Source of the DNA: Meridianimarinicoccus aquatilis
GTDB taxonomy: Bacteria; Pseudomonadota; Alphaproteobacteria; Rhodobacterales; Rhodobacteraceae
Assembly: GCF_004358675.1 (NCBI RefSeq)
Contig: NZ_SMZO01000001.1
Span: 1-64,000, forward strand
Direction of reading: 5' to 3'
Length of the DNA: 64,000 bases
Shown here: positions 1 to 11,469 of the stretch, piece after piece
How the letters are laid out: each line of letters starts with the position of its first letter
Position numbering within the stretch: the first letter of the stretch is position 1
The notes under the pieces: model-generated
Told to the model about the DNA's origin: nothing
The model's input: only the letters and a program-made list of their open reading frames with translations
Databases searched by the model: none
Position numbers and translations under genes: made by a program

Positions 1-1
1 C

Positions 2-937
2 CCGATGCCGGGCGCGGTGCTGACCCGCGTCGCAAGCAGCCACCTGCGCGTTGGCACTTTCCAATACTTTGCCGCCCGCGGCGATGAAGAGGCAATTCGC
101 CTGCTGACAGACCACGCTATCGCGCGCCATTATCCCGATGCAGACGGGGCGCTTGGCCTTCTGACCGCGGTGATCGACGCGCAGGCGGGGCTCATCGCCC
201 GCTGGCTGGGCGTTGGGTTCATCCACGGCGTCATGAACACCGACAATTGCGCAATCTCGGGCGAAACCATCGACTATGGCCCCTGCGCCTTCATGGACAG
301 GTTCGAAGCGGGCAAGGTGTTTTCCTCCATCGACCGGTTCGGGCGCTATGCCTATGACCAGCAGCCCGACATCGCGGTGTGGAACATTGCGCAATTTGCA
401 ACCTGCCTGCTGCCCCTGATAGATACCGACCCAGACACGGCTGTCGCAAAGGCAACCCAAGCCGTGCACCGCTTCCCGGATCTTTTCGCAGAAAAATGGC
501 TCAGCGTCTTCCGCGCGAAACTGGGCCTGCGGGATATCGGCACGCCCGAAGAAGACGGCGCGCTGATCAATGCCCTGCTGGCTGCCATGCAGGCGGGCGG
601 CGCGGATTTCACCAATACCTTCGCAGGGCTGGCACAGGGCACCGCAACAACCGCCTTCAGAACCCCTGCCACCTTCGATCCGATTGCTGCCAAGCTGAAC
701 GAACGGCATGCCGCGCAAGGCGGCGCAGATACCGACGCCATGGCCCGCGCAAACCCAACCCTGATCCCGCGCAACCACCAGATCGAAGCGATGATTGCCG
801 CCGCACTGGACGGCGATTTCGCGCCCTTCCAACGCCTGAACGACGCGCTGGCCCATCCGTTCGATCCAGCCCCTGATGACCTGACCGCCCCCCCGAAACC
901 CGCGCAAGAAGTGCAGGCAACGTTCTGCGGAACCTGA
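2..937 (+). CDS. selO: Protein adenylyltransferase SelO (YdiU family), 3' part only
   Basis: C-terminal 311 residues of a SelO/YdiU pseudokinase, whose family transfers AMP from ATP to protein hydroxyl groups. The first in-frame ATG is internal to the family: the sequence opens in the PGAVLTRVA-SHLRVGTFQ core, so the true start lies left of the window. Visible motifs are HGVMNTDN and the DFG-like DYGPCAFMDRF, which are the metal-binding parts of the kinase-like fold. The protein ends TFCGT. The Cys near the end sits where eukaryotic SelO carries selenocysteine. A T-run shortly after the stop (948-954) may help terminate transcription. Family identity is confident; activity is inferred from the family. 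Confidence 0.93.
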   Translation, partial: PMPGAVLTRVASSHLRVGTFQYFAARGDEEAIRLLTDHAIARHYPDADGALGLLTAVIDAQAGLIARWLGVGFIHGVMNTDNCAISGETIDYGPCAFMDRFEAGKVFSSIDRFGRYAYDQQPDIAVWNIAQFATCLLPLIDTDPDTAVAKATQAVHRFPDLFAEKWLSVFRAKLGLRDIGTPEEDGALINALLAAMQAGGADFTNTFAGLAQGTATTAFRTPATFDPIAAKLNERHAAQGGADTDAMARANPTLIPRNHQIEAMIAAALDGDFAPFQRLNDALAHPFDPAPDDLTAPPKPAQEVQATFCGT

Positions 938-1009
938 CTGCGCGGTTTTTTTGCTAGAGCCGGGCGCCGTCATCCCGTAAAACCATGAGACCACAAAACG
1001 GAACGGCTG

Positions 1010-1420
1010 ATGCCCCGCACGATCATTGCCCGCTGTGAACAAAAGGGCCTTCGCATGACGGAACAGCGCCGCACGATTGCCGGCGTTTTGGACCGTGCCC
1101 GCGACCACCCACATGTGGAAGAATTGCATGCCCGCGCGTCGGCGGCCGATCCACGCATCTCGCTTGCAACCGTCTATCGGACCGTCAAACTGCTCGAAGA
1201 GTCTGGAATTCTTGAAAAAGTTGACTTCGGTGATGGCCGGGCGCGGTACGAATCCGCCGAGCGCGAGCATCACGATCATCTGATAGATCTGGACACCGGC
1301 AAGGTGATTGAGTTCGTCGACCCCGAAATCGAAGAGCTTCAAGAACGGATCGCCAGCAAACTCGGATACAGACTGATGGGCCACCGGATGGAACTCTACG
1401 GGGTTCCCAAAAAGGATTAA
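1010..1420 (+). CDS. Fur-family metalloregulator, Mur/Fur type
   Basis: A 136-residue Fur-superfamily repressor. The N-terminal winged helix contains the recognition helix region SLATVYRTVKLLEESGI (about 51-67). The dimerisation/metal half carries HHDH at 87-90 and His125 in MGHRMELYGVP. The CxxC pair that binds structural zinc in E. coli Fur is absent, as is usual for alphaproteobacterial Fur/Mur proteins. The HHDHLIDLDTGKVIEF stretch fits Mur/Fur better than Irr. Known roles in relatives are manganese- or iron-responsive repression; which metal applies here cannot be read from sequence. It is preceded by a weak purine-rich site and stands alone. Confidence 0.9.
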   Translation: MPRTIIARCEQKGLRMTEQRRTIAGVLDRARDHPHVEELHARASAADPRISLATVYRTVKLLEESGILEKVDFGDGRARYESAEREHHDHLIDLDTGKVIEFVDPEIEELQERIASKLGYRLMGHRMELYGVPKKD

Positions 1421-1479
1421 CCTCAACTCCGCATAAATGCACAAATGCAGTGCGTGAGCGGCCATTTCATATATTTCTG

Positions 1480-1496
1480 CACAGTGTACACCTGTG
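1480..1496. promoter_or_regulatory. Inverted repeat upstream of azoR (candidate operator)
   Basis: Perfect 5-bp arms CACAG and CTGTG separated by 7 bases (TGTACAC), with an inner 8-bp palindrome GTGTACAC. It lies 27 bases before the azoR start, in the only leader available to that gene. It has the size of an operator for a dimeric regulator. The regulator is unknown. Confidence 0.35.
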
Positions 1497-1523
1497 TCAA
1501 ACACCTTGATCGGAGTATGACAC

Positions 1524-2105
1524 ATGACCCTTACACACACCCCATCGGCCCCGACCCGCATTTTGCACATCGACGCCTCTGCCCGTACAATCGGGTCCGC
1601 AACGCGCACCCTCAGCGCGAATGTCGTCAGTCGCATTTCCGATGGCCCTGCCACCGTCACCCGCCGTGATCTGGGCACGCCGCTGCCCTTCATCGACGAA
1701 ACATGGGTGGGCGCAACCTTCACCCCACCTGCAGACCGAACCACCGCTCAGCGCGAAAAACTGGCTCTGTCCGACAGCCTAGTTGACGAGCTGGAACGCG
1801 CCGACACGATTGTCATCGGCACCCCGATCTACAACTTCGGCGTGCCTGCCGCCCTCAAGGCCTGGGTCGATCAGGTGGCGCGGGTCGGACGCACGTTCAA
1901 CTACACCGCCGAAGGGCCAAAGGGCCTGTTGACCGGCAAGCGCGCGGTGATCGCCGTCGCCTCTGGTGGAACAGAAATCGGCTCTGACCTCGACTTCGCG
2001 ACCGGGTATCTGCGCCACGTTCTGGGGTTTCTCGGGATTGACGATGTGACCGTGGTCACTGGCGACACCGTCGATGCAGAATTGCCCGTCAAACACGCCG
2101 CCTGA
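1524..2105 (+). CDS. azoR: FMN-dependent NADH:quinone oxidoreductase / azoreductase
   Basis: A 193-residue flavodoxin-fold enzyme of the AzoR family. Such enzymes use NADH and FMN to reduce quinones and azo compounds by two-electron steps in the cytosol. The phosphate-binding start HIDASARTIGSATRTL lies near residues 17-31. The flavin-contact segment PIYNFGVPAALKAWVDQVAR is in the middle, followed by the family-typical RTFNYTAEGPKGLL and ASGGTEIGSDLD. The ATG is preceded by GGAG at proper spacing. It is a monocistronic gene with its own palindrome-containing leader, and may be induced by electrophiles or quinones (inference). Confidence 0.9.
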   Translation: MTLTHTPSAPTRILHIDASARTIGSATRTLSANVVSRISDGPATVTRRDLGTPLPFIDETWVGATFTPPADRTTAQREKLALSDSLVDELERADTIVIGTPIYNFGVPAALKAWVDQVARVGRTFNYTAEGPKGLLTGKRAVIAVASGGTEIGSDLDFATGYLRHVLGFLGIDDVTVVTGDTVDAELPVKHAA

Positions 2106-2200
2106 TCGTAATCCAAGGGCGCCGACATTTCGGTCGCGCCCCACTGGCGCCACCTCGGAAAAGCCGCTACGCCGAAACCACACTCCACAAGGTAATCGGC

Positions 2201-4422
<2,222 letters not shown>

Positions 4423-4449
4423 TGTAATACCCCTTTGAAATGCACATAA

Positions 4450-4478
4450 GGGCGGGCTTCAGGCTCGCCCTTTTTCTT
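4450..4478 (+). terminator. Intrinsic terminator of eno
   Basis: An 8-bp stem GGGCGGGC / GCTCGCCC (one G-T pair) with loop TTCAG is followed directly by TTTTTCTTT. It lies 28 bases after the eno stop. Confidence 0.85.
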
Positions 4479-4652
4479 TGTGCGATATCGGGGTCAAAAG
4501 ACTGTCCAGCCGGAACAGTGACCCTGACAGTGTCACCTGCTCGCTTCTGGTCGGCCTAATCTCGCCCAACAGCCCGAAACACGCCAATACGTTGATCCGG
4601 ATCAAGGCTCAAAATCAGAAATGCGGTTACGCAAGCGCAAAAGGAGTTGCGC

Positions 4653-5624
4653 ATGAAAGCTGATCAAACGGTTACGACCGACCTGAGCCAAACACCTGAA
4701 CCCGTCGCAAACAACGACACGGCAGCCCCAACACCTGCCGCTGAAAAAGCGCCCTCGGCAAATCCGACACCCGAACAGGTGCGCTTGGCCTTCGAAGGGG
4801 GGCGCTACCCCTATCGCACCCGTATGGGGCGCCGCGATTACGAAAAGACCAAGGCGCAGCTTCAGGCCGAGTTGCTCAAGGTTCAGCTTTGGGCACAGGA
4901 AACCGGCGAAAAGTTCGTGCTGCTCTTTGAAGGCCGCGATGCTGCGGGTAAGGGCGGCACGATCAAGCGCTTTACAGAACACCTCAATCCGCGCCTTGCC
5001 CGCGTTGTCGCGCTGAACAAACCCACCGACGAAGAACGCGGCCAGTGGTATTTCCAGCGCTACATCAAACACCTGCCCACCAATGGTGAAATGGTGTTCT
5101 ATGACCGGTCTTGGTACAATCGCGCGGGCGTCGAACGGGTGATGAGCTTTTGCGACCCCAACGATTACCTCGAATTCATGCGCGAAACCCCTGAACTCGA
5201 ACGCATGTTGGTGCGCTCTGGTATCCGGCTCTACAAATACTGGTTCTCGGTGACGCAAAAAGAACAGCATGCACGCTTTGCCAGCCGCGAAACCGACCCG
5301 CTCAAGCAATGGAAGCTGTCGCCAATAGACAAGGCCAGCCTCGAGAAATGGGACGATTACACAGAAGCCAAAGAAGCGATGTTCTTCTACACCGACACCG
5401 CCGATGCCCCGTGGACCGTCATCAAATCCAACGACAAGAAACGCGCCCGCCTGAACTGCATGCGGCATTTTCTGGCCTCGCTGGACTACCCGGACAAAGA
5501 CGAAGAATTGGTCGGCGCACCAGATCCGCTGATCGTCGGGCAAGCCGGGCATGTGATCAACCGCTCAAGCCATATCCTTGGCACCGCGCTGCACCCGGCG
5601 ACGCGCCAAAAGGCTACGGACTGA
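4653..5624 (+). CDS. ppk2: Polyphosphate kinase 2
   Basis: A 323-residue PPK2-family kinase that moves phosphate between polyphosphate and nucleotides, usually driving (d)NDP/NTP formation from polyP. The N-terminal 35 residues are Ala/Pro-rich and probably disordered. Walker A GRDAAGKGG lies at about 94-102 and Walker B YDRSWYNR begins about residue 150; both match the family, as does the C-terminal NRSSHILG. The start at 4653 is supported by AAGGAG six bases upstream; an earlier in-frame TTG overlaps that site and is less likely. Whether it is class I (ADP-phosphorylating) is inferred from the overall motif set. Confidence 0.94.
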   Translation: MKADQTVTTDLSQTPEPVANNDTAAPTPAAEKAPSANPTPEQVRLAFEGGRYPYRTRMGRRDYEKTKAQLQAELLKVQLWAQETGEKFVLLFEGRDAAGKGGTIKRFTEHLNPRLARVVALNKPTDEERGQWYFQRYIKHLPTNGEMVFYDRSWYNRAGVERVMSFCDPNDYLEFMRETPELERMLVRSGIRLYKYWFSVTQKEQHARFASRETDPLKQWKLSPIDKASLEKWDDYTEAKEAMFFYTDTADAPWTVIKSNDKKRARLNCMRHFLASLDYPDKDEELVGAPDPLIVGQAGHVINRSSHILGTALHPATRQKATD

Positions 5625-5638
5625 TCACCAGGAACGCT

Positions 5639-5673
5639 CTGCGACGGCACTCCCCCTTGCTTTGCCGTCGCAG
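5639..5673. repeat. Perfect 11-bp inverted repeat between ppk2 and the PhnA-like gene
   Basis: CTGCGACGGCA and TGCCGTCGCAG flank a 13-base loop just after the ppk2 stop. The stem is strong enough for a terminator but no T-run follows, so it may instead act as an RNA 3' end stabiliser or a Rho-assisted stop. Confidence 0.5.
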
Positions 5674-5719
5674 GGCAGTCTAGGTCACCGAACCCCATTG
5701 AACCCGACAAAGGCGCGAG

Positions 5720-6256
5720 ATGACCTCTCTTTCCCCGACTTGCGATCTGTGCGGCGCGGCAGACGACCTTGCGCCCCTGCCCGTCACTCCCCGTGACACT
5801 TTGGTAACGCTCTGCCCGGTTTGCACGACCGGCGCAGCCGGTGACATTCAGGACAAGCCGCACTGGCGTTGTCTTGGGGATGCAATCTGGTCAGAACGCT
5901 CCGAAGTTCAGGTTGTCGCGTGGCGTCTTCTGACGGCGCTTGACGACACGATCTGGGCACGGGACATCTTGGAAACCGTCTATCTCGCCCCCGAAACCGA
6001 AGCGTGGGCGCAAGACGGGCTGTCTTTCGACGCGCCTGACGTGACCCACAAAGACAGCAACGGCGTGGTGCTTGCGCAAGGCGATACGGTGACCCTGATC
6101 AAGGATCTCAACGTCAAAGGCGCCGGCTTCACCGCAAAGCGCGGCACAGCCGTGCGCGGCATCTCGTTGGTGCCCGACAACGCCGCCCAGATCGAAGGCC
6201 GCGTGAACGGGCAGCACATCGTGATCTTGTGTGAATTCGTCAAGAAATCAGCCTAG
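5720..6256 (+). CDS. PhnA/YjdM-family zinc-ribbon protein
   Basis: A 178-residue protein. The N-terminus holds a zinc ribbon CDLCG ... CPVC (Cys pairs at about 8/11 and 32/35), and the C-terminal 70 residues form the PhnA/YjdM domain (DSNGVVLAQGDTVTLIKDLNVKG...IEGRVNGQHIVILCEFVKK). The family name comes from the E. coli phn region, but the protein is not needed for phosphonate breakdown and its function is unknown. The central 50 residues link the two modules. It stands between ppk2 and the cupin gene on the same strand; no other phn genes are near. Confidence 0.85.
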   Translation: MTSLSPTCDLCGAADDLAPLPVTPRDTLVTLCPVCTTGAAGDIQDKPHWRCLGDAIWSERSEVQVVAWRLLTALDDTIWARDILETVYLAPETEAWAQDGLSFDAPDVTHKDSNGVVLAQGDTVTLIKDLNVKGAGFTAKRGTAVRGISLVPDNAAQIEGRVNGQHIVILCEFVKKSA

Positions 6257-6305
6257 CCTCGCCTCGGGTCATTGCACAGGGGGCCAGACCGGGTACCCTG
6301 CCCCC

Positions 6306-6731
6306 ATGACAGCAGATGACATCATCACCGCGCTCGATCTCGCACCACACCCTGAAGGCGGGTATTACCGGCAAACTTGGGTAGCAGACGCTGCGCCGGG
6401 TGAACGGCCCGCAGGTACCGCGATCTACTTTTTGCTGAGGGGCGGTTTTCCCAGCCACTGGCACAAAGTGGACGCGACCGAGATCTGGCATTTCCACGCG
6501 GGTGCGCCCCTGCTTTTGCGGACCGCAGCGGGCGATGCTGGCCCTGCTCAGACCCTGACGCTCGGCCCGGATCTTCTCGCAGGGCACCAGCCGCAAGGCA
6601 TCGTGCCCACCGGCCATTGGCAGGCCGCAGAAACCACCGGCGATTGGACTCTCGTGGGCTGCACAGTGTCGCCGGGGTTTCAATTCGAAGGCTTCACACT
6701 GGCCCCGCCATGCTTCGACATTCCCGGCTGA
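6306..6731 (+). CDS. Cupin-fold protein, DUF985 family
   Basis: A 141-residue single-domain cupin. The ATG giving MTADDIITALDLAPHPEGGYYRQTW was chosen because this is the family start. The beta-barrel metal site is visible as SHWHKVDATEIWHFHAG, with His and Glu residues spaced as in cupins, and a second motif follows near GCTVSPGFQFEGFTLA. Relatives include a plant/fungal and bacterial group of unknown function. It overlaps nothing and converges with pgi on the opposite strand. Confidence 0.85.
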   Translation: MTADDIITALDLAPHPEGGYYRQTWVADAAPGERPAGTAIYFLLRGGFPSHWHKVDATEIWHFHAGAPLLLRTAAGDAGPAQTLTLGPDLLAGHQPQGIVPTGHWQAAETTGDWTLVGCTVSPGFQFEGFTLAPPCFDIPG

Positions 6732-6744
6732 GCAGCGGCACCGC

Positions 6745-6788
6745 ACCGACATGTTACCGATGCGATACCGACGTAATACCGACGCGGC
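6745..6788. repeat. Four 11-bp tandem imperfect repeats
   Basis: Units start at 6745, 6756, 6767 and 6778: ACCGACATGTT, ACCGATGCGAT, ACCGACGTAAT, ACCGACGCGGC. All share ACCGA at exact 11-base spacing. They fill the short space between the convergent cupin and pgi genes. No T-rich terminator is visible there. Confidence 0.55.
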
Positions 6789-6799
6789 GTGCGCTGCCT

Positions 6800-8404
6800 T
6801 TAGTTTCCGGTAAGGTACGCCACAAGCTGTGCTGTGGACCCATCCTTGCCATCGGTGCTTTGTGTGCCGTCCAGCACCGGCCCCAGCGCCGTCGCGAGCT
6901 CTTTGCCCAGCTCCACACCCCATTGATCGAACGAGTTGATCCCAAGGATCACCCCTTCGACAAACACGCGGTGTTCGTACAAGGCTATGATACTCCCGAA
7001 GATTTCCGGCGTCAGTTGAGGATAGACCAGCGTGGTGGACACACGATTCCCGGGGAACACCCGGTGCCGCGCCTGACGTTCCAACTCGTCACCCGTCAAG
7101 CCCTTCGCGGCCATGATATCCCGCGCCTCGTCCAGTGACCGGCCCCGCAGCAACGCTTCAGATTGCGCCAGACAGTTCGCCACCAACAAGCGGTGCTGAT
7201 GCGCCAGATCCGGCTCAAACCCTTGCTTTGCAACCATGAATTCACATGGAACAACCCCAGTTCCCTGATGGATCAACTGATAAAAGGCGTGCTGACCATT
7301 GGTCCCCGGCTCGCCCCAGACGATGGGTCCAGAAACGCGCGGAAGGTCGCTACCATCCATCGCCACGCGCTTGCCGTTGCTTTCCATTTCCAACTGCTGC
7401 AGATAGGCCGGAAGGCGGGCAAGGCGTTGATCGTACGGCAAAACCGCACGGCTGGGATAACCGCAAATCTGATGGTGCCAAATCCCGACCAAGGCCAGAA
7501 GAACCGGCAGGTTTTCGGATAAGGGCGCCGTGCGGAAATGGGTATCCATGGCCGCGCCGCCCTTGAGAAACGCCCGGAAATTGTCACCACCAACAGCCAG
7601 CATCAAGACCAGCCCGATCGGCCCCCACATGGAATAGCGTCCGCCGACCCAGTCTTCGAAACCAAAGACACGCTCTGGGGCAATGCCAAACGCCGCAGTC
7701 TTTTCCGCCGCGGTAGACACGGCAGCGAACTGCGCAGCCGGGTCAGAAACCCGTTCCGCCATCCAGCGGCGCGCCGTTTCGGCGTTGGTCATCGTCTCAA
7801 TGGTCGTGAAGGTCTTGGAGGCGACAATCACGAGAGTCGTTTCAGGATCAAGACCCTGTAAAACTTCGGCAATCTGTGCGCCATCCACGTTGGACACGAA
7901 ATGCGTGCGCGGCCCGTCATGCCACGGGCGCAGCGCAAGCGCCGCCATCGCCGGACCCAAATCCGACCCGCCGATACCTATATTCACGACATCGGTAATT
8001 GCACCGCCCTGGCCTTTGAACTGACCTGAGCGCACCTCCTCGCAAAAACGTTCCATCCGGTCCAGTGTCGCGCGGACCTCGGGCATCACGTCTTGGCCAT
8101 CGACAACAACCGATGCATCGACGTTGCGCAAGGCCGTGTGAAGCACGGCACGCCCTTCGGTTTCGTTGATCGCTTCACCAGCGAACATCGCATCCCGGCG
8201 CGCGGGAACGTCAGCCGCTTCTGCCAGACCCCACAACAGGCCCATCGCCGTAGTGTCGAGGTTGGTCTTGGAATAGTCGAACAACATGTCGCCGAAACGT
8301 ATGGAAAACTCAGCCGGGCGCGACGGGTCGTCGAACAATGCCAATATAGAACGGCCTTCGACGGTGGCTTGGTAACGGGCCAATTCGCCCCAGAAATCGG
8401 TCAT
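6800..8404 (-). CDS. pgi: Glucose-6-phosphate isomerase
   Basis: A 534-residue phosphoglucose isomerase interconverting glucose-6-phosphate and fructose-6-phosphate. Both family signatures are present: [15 protein letters not shown] and [19 protein letters not shown]. The catalytic C-terminal region [17 protein letters not shown] is intact. The ATG at 8404 is preceded by GGAG and begins [11 protein letters not shown]; a GTG at 8434, directly after the pgl stop, would add ten residues and is less likely. It is the last gene of zwf-pgl-pgi, a grouping that supports Entner-Doudoroff/pentose-phosphate flux. Confidence 0.97.
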   Translation of the reverse strand: MTDFWGELARYQATVEGRSILALFDDPSRPAEFSIRFGDMLFDYSKTNLDTTAMGLLWGLAEAADVPARRDAMFAGEAINETEGRAVLHTALRNVDASVVVDGQDVMPEVRATLDRMERFCEEVRSGQFKGQGGAITDVVNIGIGGSDLGPAMAALALRPWHDGPRTHFVSNVDGAQIAEVLQGLDPETTLVIVASKTFTTIETMTNAETARRWMAERVSDPAAQFAAVSTAAEKTAAFGIAPERVFGFEDWVGGRYSMWGPIGLVLMLAVGGDNFRAFLKGGAAMDTHFRTAPLSENLPVLLALVGIWHHQICGYPSRAVLPYDQRLARLPAYLQQLEMESNGKRVAMDGSDLPRVSGPIVWGEPGTNGQHAFYQLIHQGTGVVPCEFMVAKQGFEPDLAHQHRLLVANCLAQSEALLRGRSLDEARDIMAAKGLTGDELERQARHRVFPGNRVSTTLVYPQLTPEIFGSIIALYEHRVFVEGVILGINSFDQWGVELGKELATALGPVLDGTQSTDGKDGSTAQLVAYLTGN

Positions 8405-8435
8405 GGCAGTGTTCTCCGGCAAGGTCTGCGCCACT

Positions 8436-9110
8436 TTATTCGGCCCAGTGGACCGTGGCGGTCTTCAAAATAAGCGATATCGGGGCGACGAGCGGGTCAT
8501 CAAGGCTTTCGGCGCGTTCTACCGCAGCACGCTTCGCGGCGCCAGTAATCACCACATGTGTGCTCATCGCACCACTCAGTACCGGGCCTGTAAGCGTGAC
8601 ACGTGGTTCCGGTTGCCCCGGCGCAGTCACGGCCATTACCGGCGGCGCGTCGGATGCAACGGCGCTGGCCAGTTGTTCCGACCCGGGAAACAGCGAAGCC
8701 GTGTGCATGTCCGCCCCCATACCAAGCACCAAGACCGACAGCGGGAGCATAGGCGTCAGCTTGGCACTCACGGCTTGCAAACCCTCGTCAGGCTCCAGTC
8801 CGTCGGTGTAGAAGGGCAAGAATTGGGCCGTGGCGGCGTGGCCTGTCAAAAGGCGTGCACGCACCAACCGTGCGTTGGATCGTTCCGATGTTTCAGGCAC
8901 CCATCTTTCATCGCCAAGCAGAACGGTCACACGGTCCCAATCCAACCGCACAGCGCTAAGCGTATCAAAGAGCGGGCCGGGGGTCGTACCACCGGGGACC
9001 GCGAAGCTAACCTTGTCGTTGGACATCAAGGCGTTGTTCAGGTCGCTGGCCAACGTGTCGGCCAGATCCATCATCATCATATCGCGATCGGGGTATTCGA
9101 CCAAATTCAT
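8436..9110 (-). CDS. pgl: 6-phosphogluconolactonase
   Basis: A 224-residue lactonase of the NagB/Pgl fold that hydrolyses 6-phosphogluconolactone, the product of Zwf. Motifs seen are [16 protein letters not shown] near the N-terminus, LLGDERWVP in the centre and [16 protein letters not shown]. The start at 9110 overlaps the zwf stop as ATGA, suggesting translational coupling; an ATG six codons earlier is possible. Confidence 0.95.
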   Translation of the reverse strand: MNLVEYPDRDMMMMDLADTLASDLNNALMSNDKVSFAVPGGTTPGPLFDTLSAVRLDWDRVTVLLGDERWVPETSERSNARLVRARLLTGHAATAQFLPFYTDGLEPDEGLQAVSAKLTPMLPLSVLVLGMGADMHTASLFPGSEQLASAVASDAPPVMAVTAPGQPEPRVTLTGPVLSGAMSTHVVITGAAKRAAVERAESLDDPLVAPISLILKTATVHWAE

Positions 9111-10558
9111 GTGCGTATGTCCCGCCATCTGCGTCCGTCCCGGTGCAACAGTTCAAGCGATGCCTCCGGCCCTGATGTGCCACTGTCGTATTTGGCCGGG
9201 CGAACTTTTGCCTCTTCCCAATTCGCAATGATCGGGTCTGTCCAAGCCCATGCGGCTTCGACTTCGTCGCCTCGCATGAACAGGGTCTGGTTACCACGGA
9301 TCACATCCATGATCAGCCGTTCGTAAGCGTCTGGCACTTCTTCGGCATCCGGGCCAAGTGCCTCGGCAAAGGTCATATCAAGCGGCACATCAACCAAGCG
9401 CATACCGCCCGGCCCCGGTTCTTTGATCGTCACGCGCAGGTCCATTCCCTCGTCAGGCTGAAGGCGGATAGCAAGTTCATTGGCCCGCCCTCCTGCATCT
9501 TTGCCAAAGATCGAATGCGGCGGTTCACGAAACCGCACAACGATCTCAGACACCCGCGAGCGCAACTTCTTTCCTGTCCGAAGATAAAAGGGCGTTCCTT
9601 GCCAGCGCCAGTTGGCCACTTGGACTTTCATCGCCACAAAGCTTTCCGTAGTGCTGCGCGGATCCTCGGCATGATCCACATAATTTTCGCCTTCGGCCCC
9701 TTCGTACTGGCCGCGAACAACTTCGTTCGGCGCTACGGGTTCCAGAGCGCGGATTACCTTAAGTTTTTCATCGCGAACCGCGTCCGGTTCGAAACGGGCC
9801 GGAGGCTCCATCGCGATCAGGCACAACAACTGCATGAGATGGTTCTGCACCATATCCCGCATGGCGCCTGATTTGTCGTAATAACTTCCGCGCCCGCCAA
9901 CCCCGACGGTCTCGGCCACGGTGATCTGAACATGATCGATGAACTGCGAATTCCACAGGGGTTCGAACAGGATGTTGCCAAACCTGACCGCCATGAGGTT
10001 CTGCACGGTCTCTTTGCCAAGGTAGTGGTCGATCCGGTAAATCTGACCCTCGTCAAAAAAAGTAGCTAAAGTCCGGTTCAACGAGCGCGCTGTTTCAAGG
10101 TCGCGGCCAAAGGGCTTTTCCACCACGATGCGGCTTTGATCGTCGGACAGGCCGCGGGTTTTCAGTCGCTCGGCAATATCGCCGAACAAGAACGGGGCAA
10201 CAGAGAAATAGAACGCGCGCACGACACCATCACGCAACTTTTCGCGCAATGCGTCCCATCCGTCATCGCCCTGCGCATCCACTTGCGCGTAGTCGATATG
10301 CTCCAGAAAGCCATCAATAACGTCGTCGCCTTGTTCCGCCTTATCGCTGAATTCCTTCAGCGCATCACGGATCATAGACCGATACTCCGTCACATCCATA
10401 TCGGACCGGGCTGCCCCGATTACCTGCGCAGCCTCAGGCATTTGCCCAGCCGCAAATCGCCGGAACAGACCGGGCAAAATCTTGCGGCGCGCCAAATCGC
10501 CAGTGCCCCCAAAAATCACAAGATCGAACGTATCGACCGGGATTACGCGAGAAACCAT
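9107..10558 (-). CDS. zwf: Glucose-6-phosphate dehydrogenase
   Basis: A 483-residue NAD(P)-dependent dehydrogenase oxidising glucose-6-phosphate. The Rossmann nucleotide site is FGGTGDLARRK (about 16-26), and the active-site signature RIDHYLGKE, with catalytic His/Lys, is intact. Length is normal. It is the first gene of zwf-pgl-pgi and starts with an ATG after a 169-base leader that contains an inverted repeat (10684-10709). Together the three genes convert glucose-6-P to 6-phosphogluconate and recycle fructose-6-P. Confidence 0.97.
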   Translation of the reverse strand: MVSRVIPVDTFDLVIFGGTGDLARRKILPGLFRRFAAGQMPEAAQVIGAARSDMDVTEYRSMIRDALKEFSDKAEQGDDVIDGFLEHIDYAQVDAQGDDGWDALREKLRDGVVRAFYFSVAPFLFGDIAERLKTRGLSDDQSRIVVEKPFGRDLETARSLNRTLATFFDEGQIYRIDHYLGKETVQNLMAVRFGNILFEPLWNSQFIDHVQITVAETVGVGGRGSYYDKSGAMRDMVQNHLMQLLCLIAMEPPARFEPDAVRDEKLKVIRALEPVAPNEVVRGQYEGAEGENYVDHAEDPRSTTESFVAMKVQVANWRWQGTPFYLRTGKKLRSRVSEIVVRFREPPHSIFGKDAGGRANELAIRLQPDEGMDLRVTIKEPGPGGMRLVDVPLDMTFAEALGPDAEEVPDAYERLIMDVIRGNQTLFMRGDEVEAAWAWTDPIIANWEEAKVRPAKYDSGTSGPEASLELLHRDGRRWRDIRT

Positions 10559-10683
10559 ATGAACACCTTCGCATCGAGGCTTGCGCGATCATGGCCGTCC
10601 CGGCCGCTGTGATAGCGCAAACAGTTTCCGATAGCCCTGTCCTTAGCAGAGTTTTTCGAACCGACAAGTAGTCACACTGCACA

Positions 10684-10709
10684 TTGGTAACAGCGCAACA
10701 CTGTACCAA
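10684..10709 (-). promoter_or_regulatory. Inverted repeat upstream of zwf (candidate operator)
   Basis: Arms TTGGTAACAG and CTGTACCAA around CGCAACA form a near-perfect dyad with one bulged base. It lies about 125-150 bases before zwf, in the leader of zwf-pgl-pgi. Its size and symmetry fit a LacI/GntR-type sugar regulator (inference). Confidence 0.35.
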
Positions 10710-10727
10710 AGGTGTCAGATTACCCGT

Positions 10728-11312
10728 TCAGCCGTCAAGTTCCGCATCCCAATAGAGAAAATCAAGCCAAGTATGGTGCAGATAGTTCGGCGGGAACTTG
10801 CGCCCATGGTTTCGCAACTCTTCGGCATACGGTTGGCGGGGCGGCTTGCGCAGAGTGAAACCCACCTGCTTTAGCGATCTGGACCCTTTGGCAAGGTTGC
10901 AGCGCCCGCACGCGGCAACAACATTTTCCCAGCTCGTCACACCGCCGCGAGCACGCGGGATCACGTGGTCAAAGGTCAAATCACCCGTCGCGCCGCAATA
11001 CTGGCATGAAAACCCATCCCTCAAAAAAAGATTAAAGCGCGTGAAGGCCACGCGCTTTTGGGGTTTTACAAATTCTCTGAGCACAACGACCGAGGGGATG
11101 CGGATCTCGGTCGTGGGGCTTCGAACAACCTTGTCGTATTCGGCAATGATATCGACCCTGTCGAGAAACGCCGCCTTGATCGCATCCTGCCAAGGCCAAA
11201 GCGACAATGGGTAATAAGAGAGGGGCCTGTAATCCGCATTCAGAACAAGTGCGGGGTGGTGCTTCAGGCTGTTTGGTTCCCTGACAAAATTGGTTCGAAA
11301 CTCAGCATTCAT
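10728..11312 (-). CDS. HNH endonuclease-family protein
   Basis: A 194-residue protein. The HNH module spans about 107-150: CQYCG zinc pair, LTFDHVIPRARGG with the catalytic DH, the Asn of SWENVVAACGRCN, and the second CxxC. The preceding 100 residues (LVLNADYRPLSYYPLSLWPWQDAIKAAF) are a conserved N-terminal domain seen in many chromosomal HNH proteins of alphaproteobacteria and cyanobacteria. It does not look like a restriction enzyme and has no methyltransferase neighbour. Its function is unproven, perhaps DNA repair. Confidence 0.88.
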   Translation of the reverse strand: MNAEFRTNFVREPNSLKHHPALVLNADYRPLSYYPLSLWPWQDAIKAAFLDRVDIIAEYDKVVRSPTTEIRIPSVVVLREFVKPQKRVAFTRFNLFLRDGFSCQYCGATGDLTFDHVIPRARGGVTSWENVVAACGRCNLAKGSRSLKQVGFTLRKPPRQPYAEELRNHGRKFPPNYLHHTWLDFLYWDAELDG

Positions 11313-11469
11313 CGGTGATCACGTCCCTGCCCTGCTTGCCCATTCGGACCAGGGGCGGGACGACCCGCCCCAACGGTGACTTTGACTATATATGGCGTTG
11401 ACCTTCTGACAAGCCCCACACACTAGATGTCAAAATCACCTACAGCGGCGATGTAACGCCCGCATGACG

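Noticed and set aside
8405-8434. GTG start for pgi directly after the pgl stop
   Set aside because: The ATG at 8404 has a better ribosome site and fits the family N-terminus.
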